Of a stretch of 64,000 nucleotides of DNA, positions 9,115 to 17,869 are shown in pieces; position 1 is the stretch's first letter; each line of letters starts with the position of its first letter. A model generated the notes under the pieces. It ran no database searches. It had not been told where the DNA came from and worked only from the letters and a program-made list of their open reading frames with translations. The position numbers were made by a program, and so were the translations under genes. The DNA is from Clostridium sp. CX1. Lineage in GTDB: Bacteria > Bacillota > Clostridia > Clostridiales > Clostridiaceae. The stretch is taken from assembly GCF_025398335.1 (NCBI RefSeq), contig NZ_JAODOO010000007.1:62001-126000 (forward strand). Direction: 5' to 3'.

Positions 9115-10116
9115 TTATGGTTCTTCTTCCATATCTTCTAGTTCTTTTTTAATTTTATCTATTATTTTATTATCATAACAATTTTCAGCTTGCTTTATAG
9201 CATTTTTAATAGCCTTACTGTCGGAACTACCATGAGCTTTAATACAAATTCCCTTTGCCCCTAAAAATGCTGAACCACCATACTCGGAGTAATCAAATTT
9301 TTTCTTTAGGCTTTTAAAAACTGGTTTCAATAAAATAGCTCCTATTTTAGAGGTAAATGATTTCATTATTTCTTCTTTTAACATATTAAATACATTTAAG
9401 GCTACACCTTCATACATTTTTAATATGGTATTACCAACAAAGCCGTCACAAACTAATACCTTTACATCACCATTAGACACTTCCCTAGGCTCTACATTGC
9501 CTACAAAATTGAAATTTGTTTCTTTCAGGAGCTTATAGGCGTTCTTTGTAAGCTCATTTCCCTTCTCTTCCTCCGCACCAATGTTCACTAAACCTACTGT
9601 TGGATTTTTTACATCTAAAACATTCTCAAAATATATTTTTCCCATTAAGGCAAATTGTATTAAATATTGAGGTTTACAGTCTACATTCGCTCCAGCATCT
9701 ATAACCATAAATGCCCCATTCTTTCCTGGCATTATAGGCGCCAATGCTACCCTATCTATCCCTTTTATTCTTCCAATTATAAGTGTAGCTCCAGTCATCA
9801 ATGCTCCAGTACTTCCTGCAGAAATCACTGCATCTGCTTTTCCTTCCTTCACAAGTTGAAGCGCTTTAACTAAGCTAGAGTTTTTCTTACGTCTTACTGC
9901 CATAACTGGTGGCTCATTTGTACTTATTACTTCCTCTGCATGTATTATGCTTATCCTGTCCTTTGGATATTCATACTTGCTTAACTCTTTTTTAATCAGT
10001 TCTTCTGCCCCTGTAATAATGATATGAATGTCACTTTCTTTTACCGCTTGAACACAACCATCCACTACAGCAACTGGCGCAAAATCTCCCCCCATACCAT
10101 CTACTGCAACTATCAT
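9115..10116 (-). CDS. plsX: Phosphate acyltransferase PlsX
   Basis: Peripheral membrane enzyme that converts acyl-ACP and phosphate into acyl-phosphate, the first step of the PlsX/PlsY route to phosphatidic acid. It is 333 residues, of family length, and opens with [14 protein letters not shown], then shows the [12 protein letters not shown] and [11 protein letters not shown] motifs. It lies between rpmF and acpP, as in many Firmicutes. The regulator gene fapR, often adjacent in Bacillus, is absent here. A clear ribosome binding site (AAAAGGATGTG) precedes ATG 10116. Confidence 0.97.
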   Translation of the reverse strand: MIVAVDGMGGDFAPVAVVDGCVQAVKESDIHIIITGAEELIKKELSKYEYPKDRISIIHAEEVISTNEPPVMAVRRKKNSSLVKALQLVKEGKADAVISAGSTGALMTGATLIIGRIKGIDRVALAPIMPGKNGAFMVIDAGANVDCKPQYLIQFALMGKIYFENVLDVKNPTVGLVNIGAEEEKGNELTKNAYKLLKETNFNFVGNVEPREVSNGDVKVLVCDGFVGNTILKMYEGVALNVFNMLKEEIMKSFTSKIGAILLKPVFKSLKKKFDYSEYGGSAFLGAKGICIKAHGSSDSKAIKNAIKQAENCYDNKIIDKIKKELEDMEEEP

Positions 10117-10142
10117 CTTTTCACATCCTTTTTAATTACAAA

Positions 10143-10168
10143 AAAAGAAAGTCATATGACTTTCTTTT
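10143..10168 (-). terminator. Palindromic terminator after rpmF
   Basis: The 26-base segment is a perfect palindrome built on AAAAGAAAGTCAT and its complement. It lies two bases beyond the rpmF stop, with six A on the plus strand giving a U-run on the minus-strand transcript. It sits only 26 bases before the plsX start and so may act as an attenuator rather than a full stop. Confidence 0.72.
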
Positions 10169-10170
10169 AG

Positions 10171-10353
10171 TTATTTTTCAGTTGAAACAACTTCTTTGCC
10201 CTTATAATATCCACAACTCTTGCACACTCTGTGAGCAAGCTTCATTTCATGACACTGAGGACATTCAACTATTCCTGGTAAACTTAATTTAAAAGTTTGT
10301 GCTCTTCTTGAATCTCTTCTTGCTTTTGAAAATCTTCTCGCTGGATTTCCCAC
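10171..10353 (-). CDS. rpmF: 50S ribosomal protein L32 (zinc-binding form)
   Basis: 60-residue ribosomal protein. It starts [19 protein letters not shown] and carries two CxxC pairs (CPQC and CKSC), so it is the zinc-binding paralog type. The start is GTG at 10353 with a strong AAGGAGGTG site. It lies 14 bases after the yceD-like gene, the standard bacterial arrangement. Confidence 0.97.
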   Translation of the reverse strand: MGNPARRFSKARRDSRRAQTFKLSLPGIVECPQCHEMKLAHRVCKSCGYYKGKEVVSTEK

Positions 10354-10367
10354 AGTAAAACACCTCC

Positions 10368-10871
10368 TTAATCAGTCAAAAACAAATCTTTCAACTTTGC
10401 CAACCTTGGATCAACATCATCGTCATTGCAATGACATGTAGAAAGATTTAAGTCTGTACCACATTTATGGCACAAGCCTTTGCAATCTTCTTTACAAAGC
10501 CCCTGGATTGGCAGTGTTAATATAATGTTATTTTCTATTATTTCTGTGATATCTATAGTATCACTATTTATAAAGATGAGGTCATCATCCTTATTTGCCT
10601 TATCATTGGTAGTAAGTCTTTCCTCAATAGTCATATCAATAGGATAACTAAATTTCTCAACACATCTAGAACAAGTAAGTTCTAGCACAGTATGTATAGT
10701 ACAATCTACTGTGAGAATATCTCCTACTTTACTAAGTGTTCCATCCAACTTAATAGGTTCTAATAAGTTAATGTAGTCACTACCATCATATAATTTTTCT
10801 TCATTAATTTCAAGATGTAATTCTTTTTGACTTCTCTCTTTTTTTAATAACTCAGATACATCTAATTTCAT
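10368..10871 (-). CDS. YceD/DUF177 family protein, putative 23S rRNA accumulation factor
   Basis: 167-residue protein of the YceD/DUF177 family, which is linked to 23S rRNA accumulation in several bacteria and plastids. It carries conserved cysteine pairs: CSRC near residue 78, then [13 protein letters not shown] and CHC toward the C-terminus, likely a metal site. I use ATG 10871 as start because the in-frame GTG three codons upstream lies inside the ribosome binding site AGAGGTG. That site is enclosed in a long hairpin (see the separate entry), so translation is probably restrained. It is cotranscribed with rpmF and corresponds to Bacillus ylbN. Confidence 0.9.
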   Translation of the reverse strand: MKLDVSELLKKERSQKELHLEINEEKLYDGSDYINLLEPIKLDGTLSKVGDILTVDCTIHTVLELTCSRCVEKFSYPIDMTIEERLTTNDKANKDDDLIFINSDTIDITEIIENNIILTLPIQGLCKEDCKGLCHKCGTDLNLSTCHCNDDDVDPRLAKLKDLFLTD

Positions 10872-10923
10872 AATGCTCACCTCTATATATTAGCCACAAT
10901 TTATTATATAGAGATGAGCATTA
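10871..10923 (-). promoter_or_regulatory. 19-bp hairpin enclosing the yceD ribosome binding site
   Basis: On the minus strand an 18-base arm (10905-10922) pairs with 10872-10889. Every position pairs, with a single G-U wobble, and one further pair involves the A of the ATG. The loop is 15 bases. The 3' arm contains AGAGGTGAGC, the ribosome binding site of yceD, and ends at the start codon. There is no U-tract, so this is not a normal terminator. By structure it would block initiation at yceD-rpmF unless opened or cleaved. RNase III cleavage is one possibility, but that is speculation. Confidence 0.72.
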
Positions 10924-10968
10924 AAAGTCAAGATTTATTTATTTTTTGTCAGTTAATGAAAATTTTTA

Positions 10969-12168
10969 TTATTTTCTGTTGCTAACTATTTCCTCTGTAT
11001 CTCTTGCTATCATAAGTTCTTCGTCTGTTGGTATAACAAATACTTTTACCTTTGAATCTGGAGTACTTATTTCTACAGCTTCTCCTCTTAAAGCATTCTT
11101 TTCTGCATCAATCTTAATTCCTAAATAGCTTAAGCCTTCGCAGATTGTAGCTCTATGTGCTGCTGAATTTTCACCAAGACCAGCTGTGAATATTATAGCA
11201 TCTGTTCCGTTTAAAGCTGCTACATAACTACCTATAGTAGTTCTTACTCTGTAGTCAAATACATCTAAAGCAAGTTGTGCTTTTTTATCTCCTTTTTCAG
11301 CAGCATTTTCTAAGTCTCTAAAGTCACTGCTTAATCCAGATAGTCCAAGAACACCAGATTTTTTGTTCATTAAAGTGTCTACTTCTTCAATGCTCATATT
11401 AGCTTCTTTTACTAAGAAAGGTACTATAGCAGGATCTATATCACCACATCTAGTTCCCATAACTACACCTGCAAGAGGAGTGAAACCCATTGTAGTGTCA
11501 ACTGATTTTCCGCCATCGATTGCAGCTAAACTCGCTCCATTTCCTAAATGACAAGTTATCATTTTTACATCTTCAGGTTTTTTGCCCATCATTTTTGCTG
11601 CTGTCATTGAAACGAATCTGTGTGAAGTACCGTGGAATCCATATTTTCTTACACCATACTCAGTATATAATTCATATGGTAAAGCATACATATATGCTTC
11701 TTCTGGTAAAGTTTGGTGGAATGCTGTGTCAAATACTCCAACCATTGGTGTAGTTGGCATTAATTCTTTACAAGCATTTATTCCTATTATGTTTGGAGGG
11801 TTATGTAATGGAGCTAATTTTACGCATTCTTCTAATGCTTCCATAACCTTTTCGTCAATTAAAACTGAACCTGCATATTTTTCTCCGCCATGAACAACTC
11901 TATGTCCTACTGCTGATATTTCTGACATGTCGTTTATTACTCCATGTTTCTTATCAACAAGAGCATCAAGTACTAATCCTATAGCTACTTTATGATCTTT
12001 CATTGGCTGCTCTATTACAACTTTTTCACCATTAACCTTATGAGTTAACACTGAACCCTCTATTCCTATTCTTTCTACAAGACCTTTTGCTAATACACTC
12101 TCATTTTCCATGTTCATTAATTGGTACTTTAGTGATGAACTTCCGCAATTTATTACTAATACTTTCAT
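10969..12168 (-). CDS. ackA: Acetate kinase
   Basis: Cytosolic kinase that converts acetyl phosphate and ADP to acetate and ATP, the energy-yielding last step of acetogenic fermentation. It is 399 residues, of family length, starts [17 protein letters not shown], and carries the family motifs [20 protein letters not shown] and [16 protein letters not shown]. It lies 54 bases after pta, so the two are clearly one operon running on toward yceD. No clear terminator separates ackA from the yceD leader hairpin. Confidence 0.98.
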   Translation of the reverse strand: MKVLVINCGSSSLKYQLMNMENESVLAKGLVERIGIEGSVLTHKVNGEKVVIEQPMKDHKVAIGLVLDALVDKKHGVINDMSEISAVGHRVVHGGEKYAGSVLIDEKVMEALEECVKLAPLHNPPNIIGINACKELMPTTPMVGVFDTAFHQTLPEEAYMYALPYELYTEYGVRKYGFHGTSHRFVSMTAAKMMGKKPEDVKMITCHLGNGASLAAIDGGKSVDTTMGFTPLAGVVMGTRCGDIDPAIVPFLVKEANMSIEEVDTLMNKKSGVLGLSGLSSDFRDLENAAEKGDKKAQLALDVFDYRVRTTIGSYVAALNGTDAIIFTAGLGENSAAHRATICEGLSYLGIKIDAEKNALRGEAVEISTPDSKVKVFVIPTDEELMIARDTEEIVSNRK

Positions 12169-12222
12169 TGTTATTCTCCCTTCGATACGCTTAAACTTTA
12201 GCTTTTTAAATAAATTTATTTA

Positions 12223-13227
12223 TTATTTTCCTTGAGCTTGTGCTTGAACTGCAGTTACAGCTACAACATTTACTATGTCATCTGCACTACAACCTCTTGA
12301 CAAATCATTAATTGGCTTAGCAAATCCCTGGCATACTGGTCCTATTGCCTCAGCTTTTGCAAATCTTTGAACTAGCTTATATCCAATATTTCCAGCTTGA
12401 AGATCTGGGAATACTAAAACATTTGCCTTTCCTGCAACTTTGCTATTTGGAGCTTTTAAGTCTGCTACCTTTTTAACTATTGCAGCATCTAGTTGTAGCT
12501 CTCCGTCTATGTCTAAATCTGGTCTCATTGACTTAGCAAGCTCAGTTGCTTTTGTTACTTTATCAACTAATTCATGACTTGCACTACCCATAGTTGAGAA
12601 GGATAACATGGCAACCTTTGGTTCCATTCCACAAAGAGTCTTAGCAGTCTCAGCTGTGCTTATTGCGATTGAAGCTAACTCTTCTGCTGTTGGATTTGGG
12701 TTAACTGCACAGTCTGCAAAAAGAAGTAATCCATTGTCACCGTACTCTGAGTTTGGTACATTCATTATAAACGTGCTTGAAACCACTGATATCCCAGGTG
12801 CAGTTTTAACTATTTGAAGTCCTGGTCTTAGCAAGTCACCAGTAGTATGTATAGCTCCTGAAACTAAGCCATCTCCGTCTCCTAGCTTAACCATCATTGT
12901 TCCAAAGTATAATGGATCTCTGACAATTTTATCTGCCTTTTCTAGAGTCATTCCTTTTTTCTTTCTTAATTCGTAAAACTCATTAGCATACACAGCTGTT
13001 TTTTCTGAAGTTTCTGGGTCCTGTATTTCTACTCCCTCTAGGTTAACTCCGAGAACTGCTGCTTTTTCTCTAATTACCTTCTCGCTTCCTACAAGTACTA
13101 CCTTTGCAAGTCCATTCTCCATTATCTTTCCGCAAGCTTGAAGATTTCTTTCCTCTTCTGCTTCTGGCAAAACTATTCTTTTTTTATCCGCTTGCGCCTT
13201 TTTCCAGATTTGTTCCATTAATTCCAT
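12223..13227 (-). CDS. pta: Phosphate acetyltransferase
   Basis: Transfers the acetyl group of acetyl-CoA to phosphate, feeding acetate kinase. It is 334 residues, the short single-domain form typical of Gram-positive bacteria, with motifs DGLVSGAIHTTGDLLRPGLQ and SFSTMGSA and the C-terminal NVLVFPDLQAGNIGYKL. Ribosome binding site GAAGGGAG precedes ATG 13227. It is the first gene of pta-ackA, with a likely SigA promoter upstream, and it diverges from tmcAL. Confidence 0.98.
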   Translation of the reverse strand: MELMEQIWKKAQADKKRIVLPEAEEERNLQACGKIMENGLAKVVLVGSEKVIREKAAVLGVNLEGVEIQDPETSEKTAVYANEFYELRKKKGMTLEKADKIVRDPLYFGTMMVKLGDGDGLVSGAIHTTGDLLRPGLQIVKTAPGISVVSSTFIMNVPNSEYGDNGLLLFADCAVNPNPTAEELASIAISTAETAKTLCGMEPKVAMLSFSTMGSASHELVDKVTKATELAKSMRPDLDIDGELQLDAAIVKKVADLKAPNSKVAGKANVLVFPDLQAGNIGYKLVQRFAKAEAIGPVCQGFAKPINDLSRGCSADDIVNVVAVTAVQAQAQGK

Positions 13228-13277
13228 CTTTGTTTCTCCCTTCGCAATAAAATTAAACTAAAATTGCATACACTTAT

Positions 13278-13307
13278 AATATAATCCTTTTTTTATGTAT
13301 TTTTCAA
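13278..13307 (-). promoter_or_regulatory. Probable SigA promoter for pta-ackA
   Basis: On the minus strand, TTGAAA (13302-13307) is followed by TTATAT at 17 bases or TATATT at 18 bases (13278-13284), about 50 bases before pta. It lies in the 293-base divergent gap 13228-13520. The tmcAL side of that gap is very A/T-rich; TATAAT-like strings occur there, but I found no convincing -35 partner. Confidence 0.52.
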
Positions 13308-13520
13308 TAAAAAAATGTAGAATTTATAATTTTTCTTGAAATTTTTTTTTATTAAGGAATATTTATCTAATTTTTATTAATTTTTTCTATTAACTTAAAA
13401 TACTGACTATAAGCCTTTTATCTGATTAGAATATAGATATAATTTAAAATAAAACATATAATTGATTTATGTATAGTTATAAATTCAATAAAAAATTTCG
13501 CACACTGAGGAGGAAATGAA

Positions 13521-14741
13521 TTGAAGGTTACAGGTGTTATAGTAGAGTATAATCCTTTTCATAAGGGACATTTATATCATCTTGAAAAGACAAAAGAAAT
13601 CACAAACTGCGATGGAATCATCGCTGTAATGAGCGGAAGTTTTATGCAGAGGGGAATCCCTGCTATGGTGGATAAATGGAATAGAGCTAAATCTGCTTTA
13701 CTCAATGGAGTGGACTTAGTTATAGAGCTTCCTACCATCTATAGTTTATCTTCAGCTGAAATCTTTGCCTATGGAGGTATATCTCTATTAGATAGTTTAG
13801 GTATAACTAATTGCATATGTTTTGGCAGTGAATATGGTGATGCAGCTGGACTATCTCAAATTGCTAGTATACTATTATCAGAGCCAGAGGAGTATAGAAT
13901 AATTTTAAAGGATCAGTTAAACTTAGGTTTATCCTTTCCAGTTGCTAGAAGCAGGGCATTAATTCAATTTCTTCAGCTTTCCGATAATAAAGATTTGTCA
14001 GACTTACAGCAAATCTTATCTTCTTCTAACAATATTCTAGGTATAGAATACTGTAAAAGCATTCTAAAGCTAAATAGTAATATAGAACCTTTCTCTATCA
14101 AAAGACAAGGAGGTTCATATACAAGTACAGCTTTAAGTGATACTTTTTCAAGTGCTTCCTCAATTAGAAAATATATAAAAGAAAATAAAAGTCTATCTGG
14201 TTTACAAAATCATTTACCTGAAAAGGTATATGATTCGCTTTTATTTTTACTTAAAAATAATTATAACTTTGTTTCTGAGGACTCTATGCTTCCTTACATA
14301 AAATACAAGACTATTTTGCACAGAAACCTTATAAAAAACCTTCCTGATGTTTCAGAGGGAATAGATAATAGAATAGTAAAATTTTTAGAAACTGCTAATA
14401 GTTATGAGGAACTAATAAGCTTGGTAAAAAGCAAAAGATATACCTACACTAGAATCAGCAGAATTCTGTGTCAATACTTTGTAGGGTTTGAAAACTTTGA
14501 TACTGCTCTTTTAAGAAAGAGACCTTGCCCCTATGCTAGGGTGTTAGGTTTCAATAGTACTGGTTTAAAGATACTAAAAGAAGCAAAACGAAAATCCTCA
14601 ATTCCTATATACACAAAATTACCTAAAACTCTTGATGATACTCTTAAGCTAGATATACTAGCAACAAGATTTTATAGCCTGCTAAATAATAGTATTCATC
14701 CTAATTCTGACTACTTAACAAGTCCTATTATCACTAGTTAA
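13521..14741 (+). CDS. tmcAL: tRNA(Met) cytidine acetate ligase TmcAL (YlbM)
   Basis: Enzyme that uses acetate and ATP to form N4-acetylcytidine at the wobble position of elongator tRNA-Met in Bacillus, through an acetyl-adenylate. The 406 residues begin with the nucleotidyltransferase signature VEYNPFHKGHLYHLEKT and continue with MSGSFMQRGIPAM and the KRQGGSYTST stretch. The start is TTG, preceded by GAGGAGG at a good distance; a nearby ATG in another frame stops after two codons. It is divergent from pta-ackA, whose product acetate is this enzyme's substrate. The adjacency may be chance, since ylbM sits near rpmF in Bacillus too. Confidence 0.93.
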   Translation: MKVTGVIVEYNPFHKGHLYHLEKTKEITNCDGIIAVMSGSFMQRGIPAMVDKWNRAKSALLNGVDLVIELPTIYSLSSAEIFAYGGISLLDSLGITNCICFGSEYGDAAGLSQIASILLSEPEEYRIILKDQLNLGLSFPVARSRALIQFLQLSDNKDLSDLQQILSSSNNILGIEYCKSILKLNSNIEPFSIKRQGGSYTSTALSDTFSSASSIRKYIKENKSLSGLQNHLPEKVYDSLLFLLKNNYNFVSEDSMLPYIKYKTILHRNLIKNLPDVSEGIDNRIVKFLETANSYEELISLVKSKRYTYTRISRILCQYFVGFENFDTALLRKRPCPYARVLGFNSTGLKILKEAKRKSSIPIYTKLPKTLDDTLKLDILATRFYSLLNNSIHPNSDYLTSPIITS

Positions 14742-14860
14742 TAAATCGTTAGTTTTTTCCTATTTACAAAAACTTAAATTAATTTTATGAGACAAAATTA
14801 AACTAGAATAAGTAACCTACTTTCACAATATAATTTTAGTAAATTAATTTTACGTCTATA

Positions 14861-14919
14861 GAATTAAGAGTTATGAAGTTCTTAATTGAAATTTATTTTG
14901 GGCTTTTAACTCTTAATTC
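14861..14919. repeat. 12-bp inverted repeat in the tmcAL-ylbJ gap
   Basis: GAATTAAGAGTT (14861-14872) and its perfect complement AACTCTTAATTC (14908-14919) are separated by 35 bases. The right arm ends about 15 bases before the ylbJ ribosome binding site. No U-tract follows. It may be a dispersed A/T-rich repeat or a folded leader of ylbJ. Confidence 0.4.
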
Positions 14920-14945
14920 TCAATTTAAGAAGTAGGTGATTGGAA

Positions 14946-16112
14946 TTGAAAATTATATTTTACTTGATAGTGTTAATAATTATTATACTACTAGCCTATC
15001 TGCTAAAGAATAAAAATATCTTTATTACAATTGTTTGTTCTCTGCTTATATTGCAAATATTAGCTGCACCAAAGATTTGTATAGATGCTGCTGTAAATGG
15101 AGCTCTTCTTTTTTTCTATAAGGTTTTTCCTTCTTTATTTTCATTTTTGGTGGTGTCTAACATTATACTGTCTTATGATGGAGTTTACATATATTCTAGA
15201 CTTTTAGGCAGCGCCATATGCAAGCCTCTTAGACTGCCTAAAAGCTGCAGTTTTGTTTTAATAATAAGTGTGTTATGTGGATATCCCTTAGGAGCTAAGT
15301 ATGCCAGTGATTTATATGAAAGAAATGTTATAGATTTAAAAACCTTTGAAAGGCTTCTTAATATTGCTTCTAACGCTAGTCCGTTATTTATGTTGGGTTC
15401 AGTAGGTATATCCATGTTAAAAAGCTCCCATATAGGATACATATTACTTTTATCCAACTTAATTTCCTGTATAGCTATGAGTTTTCTAATACCTTCAAAT
15501 ATAACAAACAAAAAAGACGTTCCCAAAAGAAATCATATTTACTCTAATATGAATATTGGAAACGTACTTAAAGGTAGTGTCGAAAACTCTATTAAAACTT
15601 GCTTATCAATAGGTGGCTTTGTAACTGCATATTCAGTTATAATCGATATACTTAAGAATAATCAGTTATTTAGTGTACTTGTACAGCAACTGGCTAATAT
15701 TATAAGTGTACCTAAAAGTATTATAGAAGGCTCTATCTTAGGAATAATAGAGATGACAAATGGTTGTAATTTAATCTCCTCCTCAAATGCATCTATATAT
15801 ACCAAAATAGCTATAGTAAGCTTTTTATTTACCTTTAGTGGATTATCAATTATTTCGCAGGTTTATTCCTTTACCTATAAATTCGATATATCTATGAAAA
15901 AGTATACTTTAAGAAAAATAGTACAAGGACTATTTTGCTCATTAATTAGCCTTTTATTTTATCACTTATCTACCTTATATTATTCTAAAGAGACATTTGT
16001 ATATAACCACACTCCTGCTGCTACTATAGAAAATATTTTTTTAATAACCTTTATTGTTTTAGTTTTACCATGGATATTTTTTAAACTTAAAAATCTATTT
16101 CATGTCTCTTAA
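14946..16112 (+). CDS. ylbJ: Sporulation integral membrane protein YlbJ
   Basis: 388-residue polytopic membrane protein with about eight or more hydrophobic segments spread over the whole length. It contains the family's VFPSLFSFLVVSNI, ISVLCGYPLGAKYASDLYE and GIIEMTNGC motifs. YlbJ is a SigE-dependent mother-cell protein needed for normal cortex formation in Bacillus, and its nucleoside-transporter-like gate motifs suggest transport. Two TTG codons are possible. AGGTGA abuts the first (14940), so the second, six bases away at 14946, is the better start. Its 3' end overlaps the convergent coiled-coil gene by 18 bases. Confidence 0.92.
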   Translation: MKIIFYLIVLIIIILLAYLLKNKNIFITIVCSLLILQILAAPKICIDAAVNGALLFFYKVFPSLFSFLVVSNIILSYDGVYIYSRLLGSAICKPLRLPKSCSFVLIISVLCGYPLGAKYASDLYERNVIDLKTFERLLNIASNASPLFMLGSVGISMLKSSHIGYILLLSNLISCIAMSFLIPSNITNKKDVPKRNHIYSNMNIGNVLKGSVENSIKTCLSIGGFVTAYSVIIDILKNNQLFSVLVQQLANIISVPKSIIEGSILGIIEMTNGCNLISSSNASIYTKIAIVSFLFTFSGLSIISQVYSFTYKFDISMKKYTLRKIVQGLFCSLISLLFYHLSTLYYSKETFVYNHTPAATIENIFLITFIVLVLPWIFFKLKNLFHVS

Positions 16113-16619
16113 CTCTTTAATATTTTTTCTTATTAAATCTGTTCTTATATTAACATCTGATTCTAGATCAGCTAGAAATCCCTGCATATCGTTTTTAAGG
16201 CTTAGTAGCATTTGTTTACTTTTGTCTGTAAGCTCTCTGTCTAACTGATTTAGAATTTCACTTGCATAATCTCTAGCTCCTAACCTGATATCCTTTGCAC
16301 TTCTTTGTGCAGAGGATATTATCTCTTCCGATCTCATATTTGCTTCTTTTGTAATATCATGATTTTCTATTTGTTTCTTTAATAAGCTTAAGCTTTCCTT
16401 CTTTAGATTTTCCGCTTCTTGAATAGCTTCACTTAATATTCTTTCCTTCTCCTCTACTACCCATTGAGCTTTTTTCAGTTCATCAGGAAGAGACTTTATT
16501 ATCTTATGAACTATTTCCATTACTTCTTTTTTATCTACAACAACCTTTGCTGTCATAGGAACTTTTGCAGATGTGTCCAGAATTTCCCTAAGATATTCTA
16601 ATAGTTTAATAGCATCCAT
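16095..16619 (-). CDS. Coiled-coil protein of unknown function next to coaD
   Basis: 174-residue soluble, charged protein, predicted mostly helical. A long heptad-rich stretch runs from about residue 45 to 165 (for example VVEEKERILSEAIQEAENLKKES). There is no signal peptide or membrane span. Clostridial homologs are often labelled simply ATPase, but I see no P-loop, so that label is not supported. It begins 11 bases after coaD ends and is likely cotranscribed with rsmD-coaD. It shares a convergent overlap with ylbJ. The pattern recalls DivIVA-like or V-type ATPase-stalk-like helical proteins, but nothing specific. Confidence 0.75.
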   Translation of the reverse strand: MDAIKLLEYLREILDTSAKVPMTAKVVVDKKEVMEIVHKIIKSLPDELKKAQWVVEEKERILSEAIQEAENLKKESLSLLKKQIENHDITKEANMRSEEIISSAQRSAKDIRLGARDYASEILNQLDRELTDKSKQMLLSLKNDMQGFLADLESDVNIRTDLIRKNIKELRDMK

Positions 16620-16630
16620 AGCATTTCCCC

Positions 16631-17113
16631 CTAAAGGTTATTAACCTTTTTTGTAATATCAGATATTATTTCATCAGGAACTAAGTCCTTAATACATCCC
16701 CCAAACATAGCAACCTGTTTTACAGAAGAGGAGCTTAAATAAGAATTTTTTGCACTAGTCATCATAAAAACAGTTTCTACTTCAGAATCTAGTTTCTTAT
16801 TCATTAAAGACATTTGAAACTCATATTCAAAATCCGCAACTGCTCTCAGCCCTTTTATAATAACCTTAGCCTTTTTTTCCTTCATAAAGTTTATTAAAAG
16901 ACCACTAAAGCTTTCAACTTTTACATTAGGAATATGCTTAACTACTCTTTCTATCAATTCAACTCTCTCTTCTATAGAAAAAAGACCTTTCTTATCAGGG
17001 TTAACAAGCACACCTACCACTAATTCATCAAATACTTTAGCAGATCTCTCTATTATATCTAAGTGTCCATTTGTTACTGGGTCAAAACTTCCTGGATATA
17101 CAGCTTTTCTCAT
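16631..17113 (-). CDS. coaD: Phosphopantetheine adenylyltransferase
   Basis: Fourth step of CoA biosynthesis: 4'-phosphopantetheine plus ATP gives dephospho-CoA. 160 residues, hexamer-forming family length. Starts [20 protein letters not shown] with the nucleotidyltransferase T/HxGH motif (TNGH); the ISSTxxR-like loop appears as [12 protein letters not shown] 17113 has AAGGAGG upstream; the 11-codon in-frame extension would run into rsmD. It starts 5 bases after the rsmD stop, a tight operon. coaBC, which supplies the substrate, is at 36.7 kb. Confidence 0.97.
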   Translation of the reverse strand: MRKAVYPGSFDPVTNGHLDIIERSAKVFDELVVGVLVNPDKKGLFSIEERVELIERVVKHIPNVKVESFSGLLINFMKEKKAKVIIKGLRAVADFEYEFQMSLMNKKLDSEVETVFMMTSAKNSYLSSSSVKQVAMFGGCIKDLVPDEIISDITKKVNNL

Positions 17114-17118
17114 ATTTG

Positions 17119-17679
17119 CTAGTCCTCCTTGTACTTGTAAAAGCACACCGTTGTATTACCATATTTTCTATAATCGAAAAGAATTATGTTATCTGTACCT
17201 TCATATAACTCCTCTTGAGAATCAATTTTAGTTACAATAATCCCTTCCTTATCTAGCAATTCTTCTCTTTCTATAATTTCCACTGCTGGTGGAATCATAT
17301 TTTTTAAGTAAGGAGGATCAAGAAAAATTATATCAAAAACTAAGCCTTTTCTTCCTAAGTCCTCCAGAGCCTTATATGAATCCATATTTAAACTCTTACA
17401 TATATGTCCAAATTTTAGATTTTCTATGTTTTTAGCAAGAAAAGGATAAGTTTGAGGGCTTTTGTCTACTAAATAACATTCCCTAGCCCCTCTGCTTGCA
17501 GCCTCTAGACCTAAGCTTCCTGTTCCTGCAAAAACATCTAAAGTTCTAGAACCATATACTCTATTTTGTATTATACTAAACATCGATTCTTTTATTCTAT
17601 CTAAAGTAGGTCTCGTAGTTCCTGCTCCAATTGGTGACAAAAGTTTTCTGCCTTTGGCAAGACCTGCAATAATTCTCAT
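17119..17679 (-). CDS. rsmD: 16S rRNA (guanine966-N2)-methyltransferase RsmD
   Basis: SAM-dependent methyltransferase acting on G966 of 16S rRNA in 30S assembly. 186 residues: [13 protein letters not shown] start, substrate segment [18 protein letters not shown]-binding [14 protein letters not shown], and catalytic-type IIFLDPPY motif. I start at ATG 17679, with GGAGGAG eight bases upstream; the longer frame adds 22 residues without support. Operon order is rsmD-coaD-coiled-coil gene, matching ylbH-ylbI in Bacillus. Confidence 0.95.
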   Translation of the reverse strand: MRIIAGLAKGRKLLSPIGAGTTRPTLDRIKESMFSIIQNRVYGSRTLDVFAGTGSLGLEAASRGARECYLVDKSPQTYPFLAKNIENLKFGHICKSLNMDSYKALEDLGRKGLVFDIIFLDPPYLKNMIPPAVEIIEREELLDKEGIIVTKIDSQEELYEGTDNIILFDYRKYGNTTVCFYKYKED

Positions 17680-17869
17680 AGCTTCTCCTCCTAAATTATA
17701 GCGATTTTTCCTTAATATTTTAACACATATGTCCTCATTATACAAAATTATTTTATATATACCAAAGTAACTCTAGTATAGTCCTATTTTACTATGCATT
17801 TTGTTTGAAATATTTAAAAACACATATAGTTTGCATTAGTATACAGCAACTGATTCCTATAGTTACTAT

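Noticed and set aside
11520-11893. Two overlapping plus-strand frames opposite ackA
   Set aside because: Both are antisense to conserved acetate kinase motifs and overlap each other in different frames.
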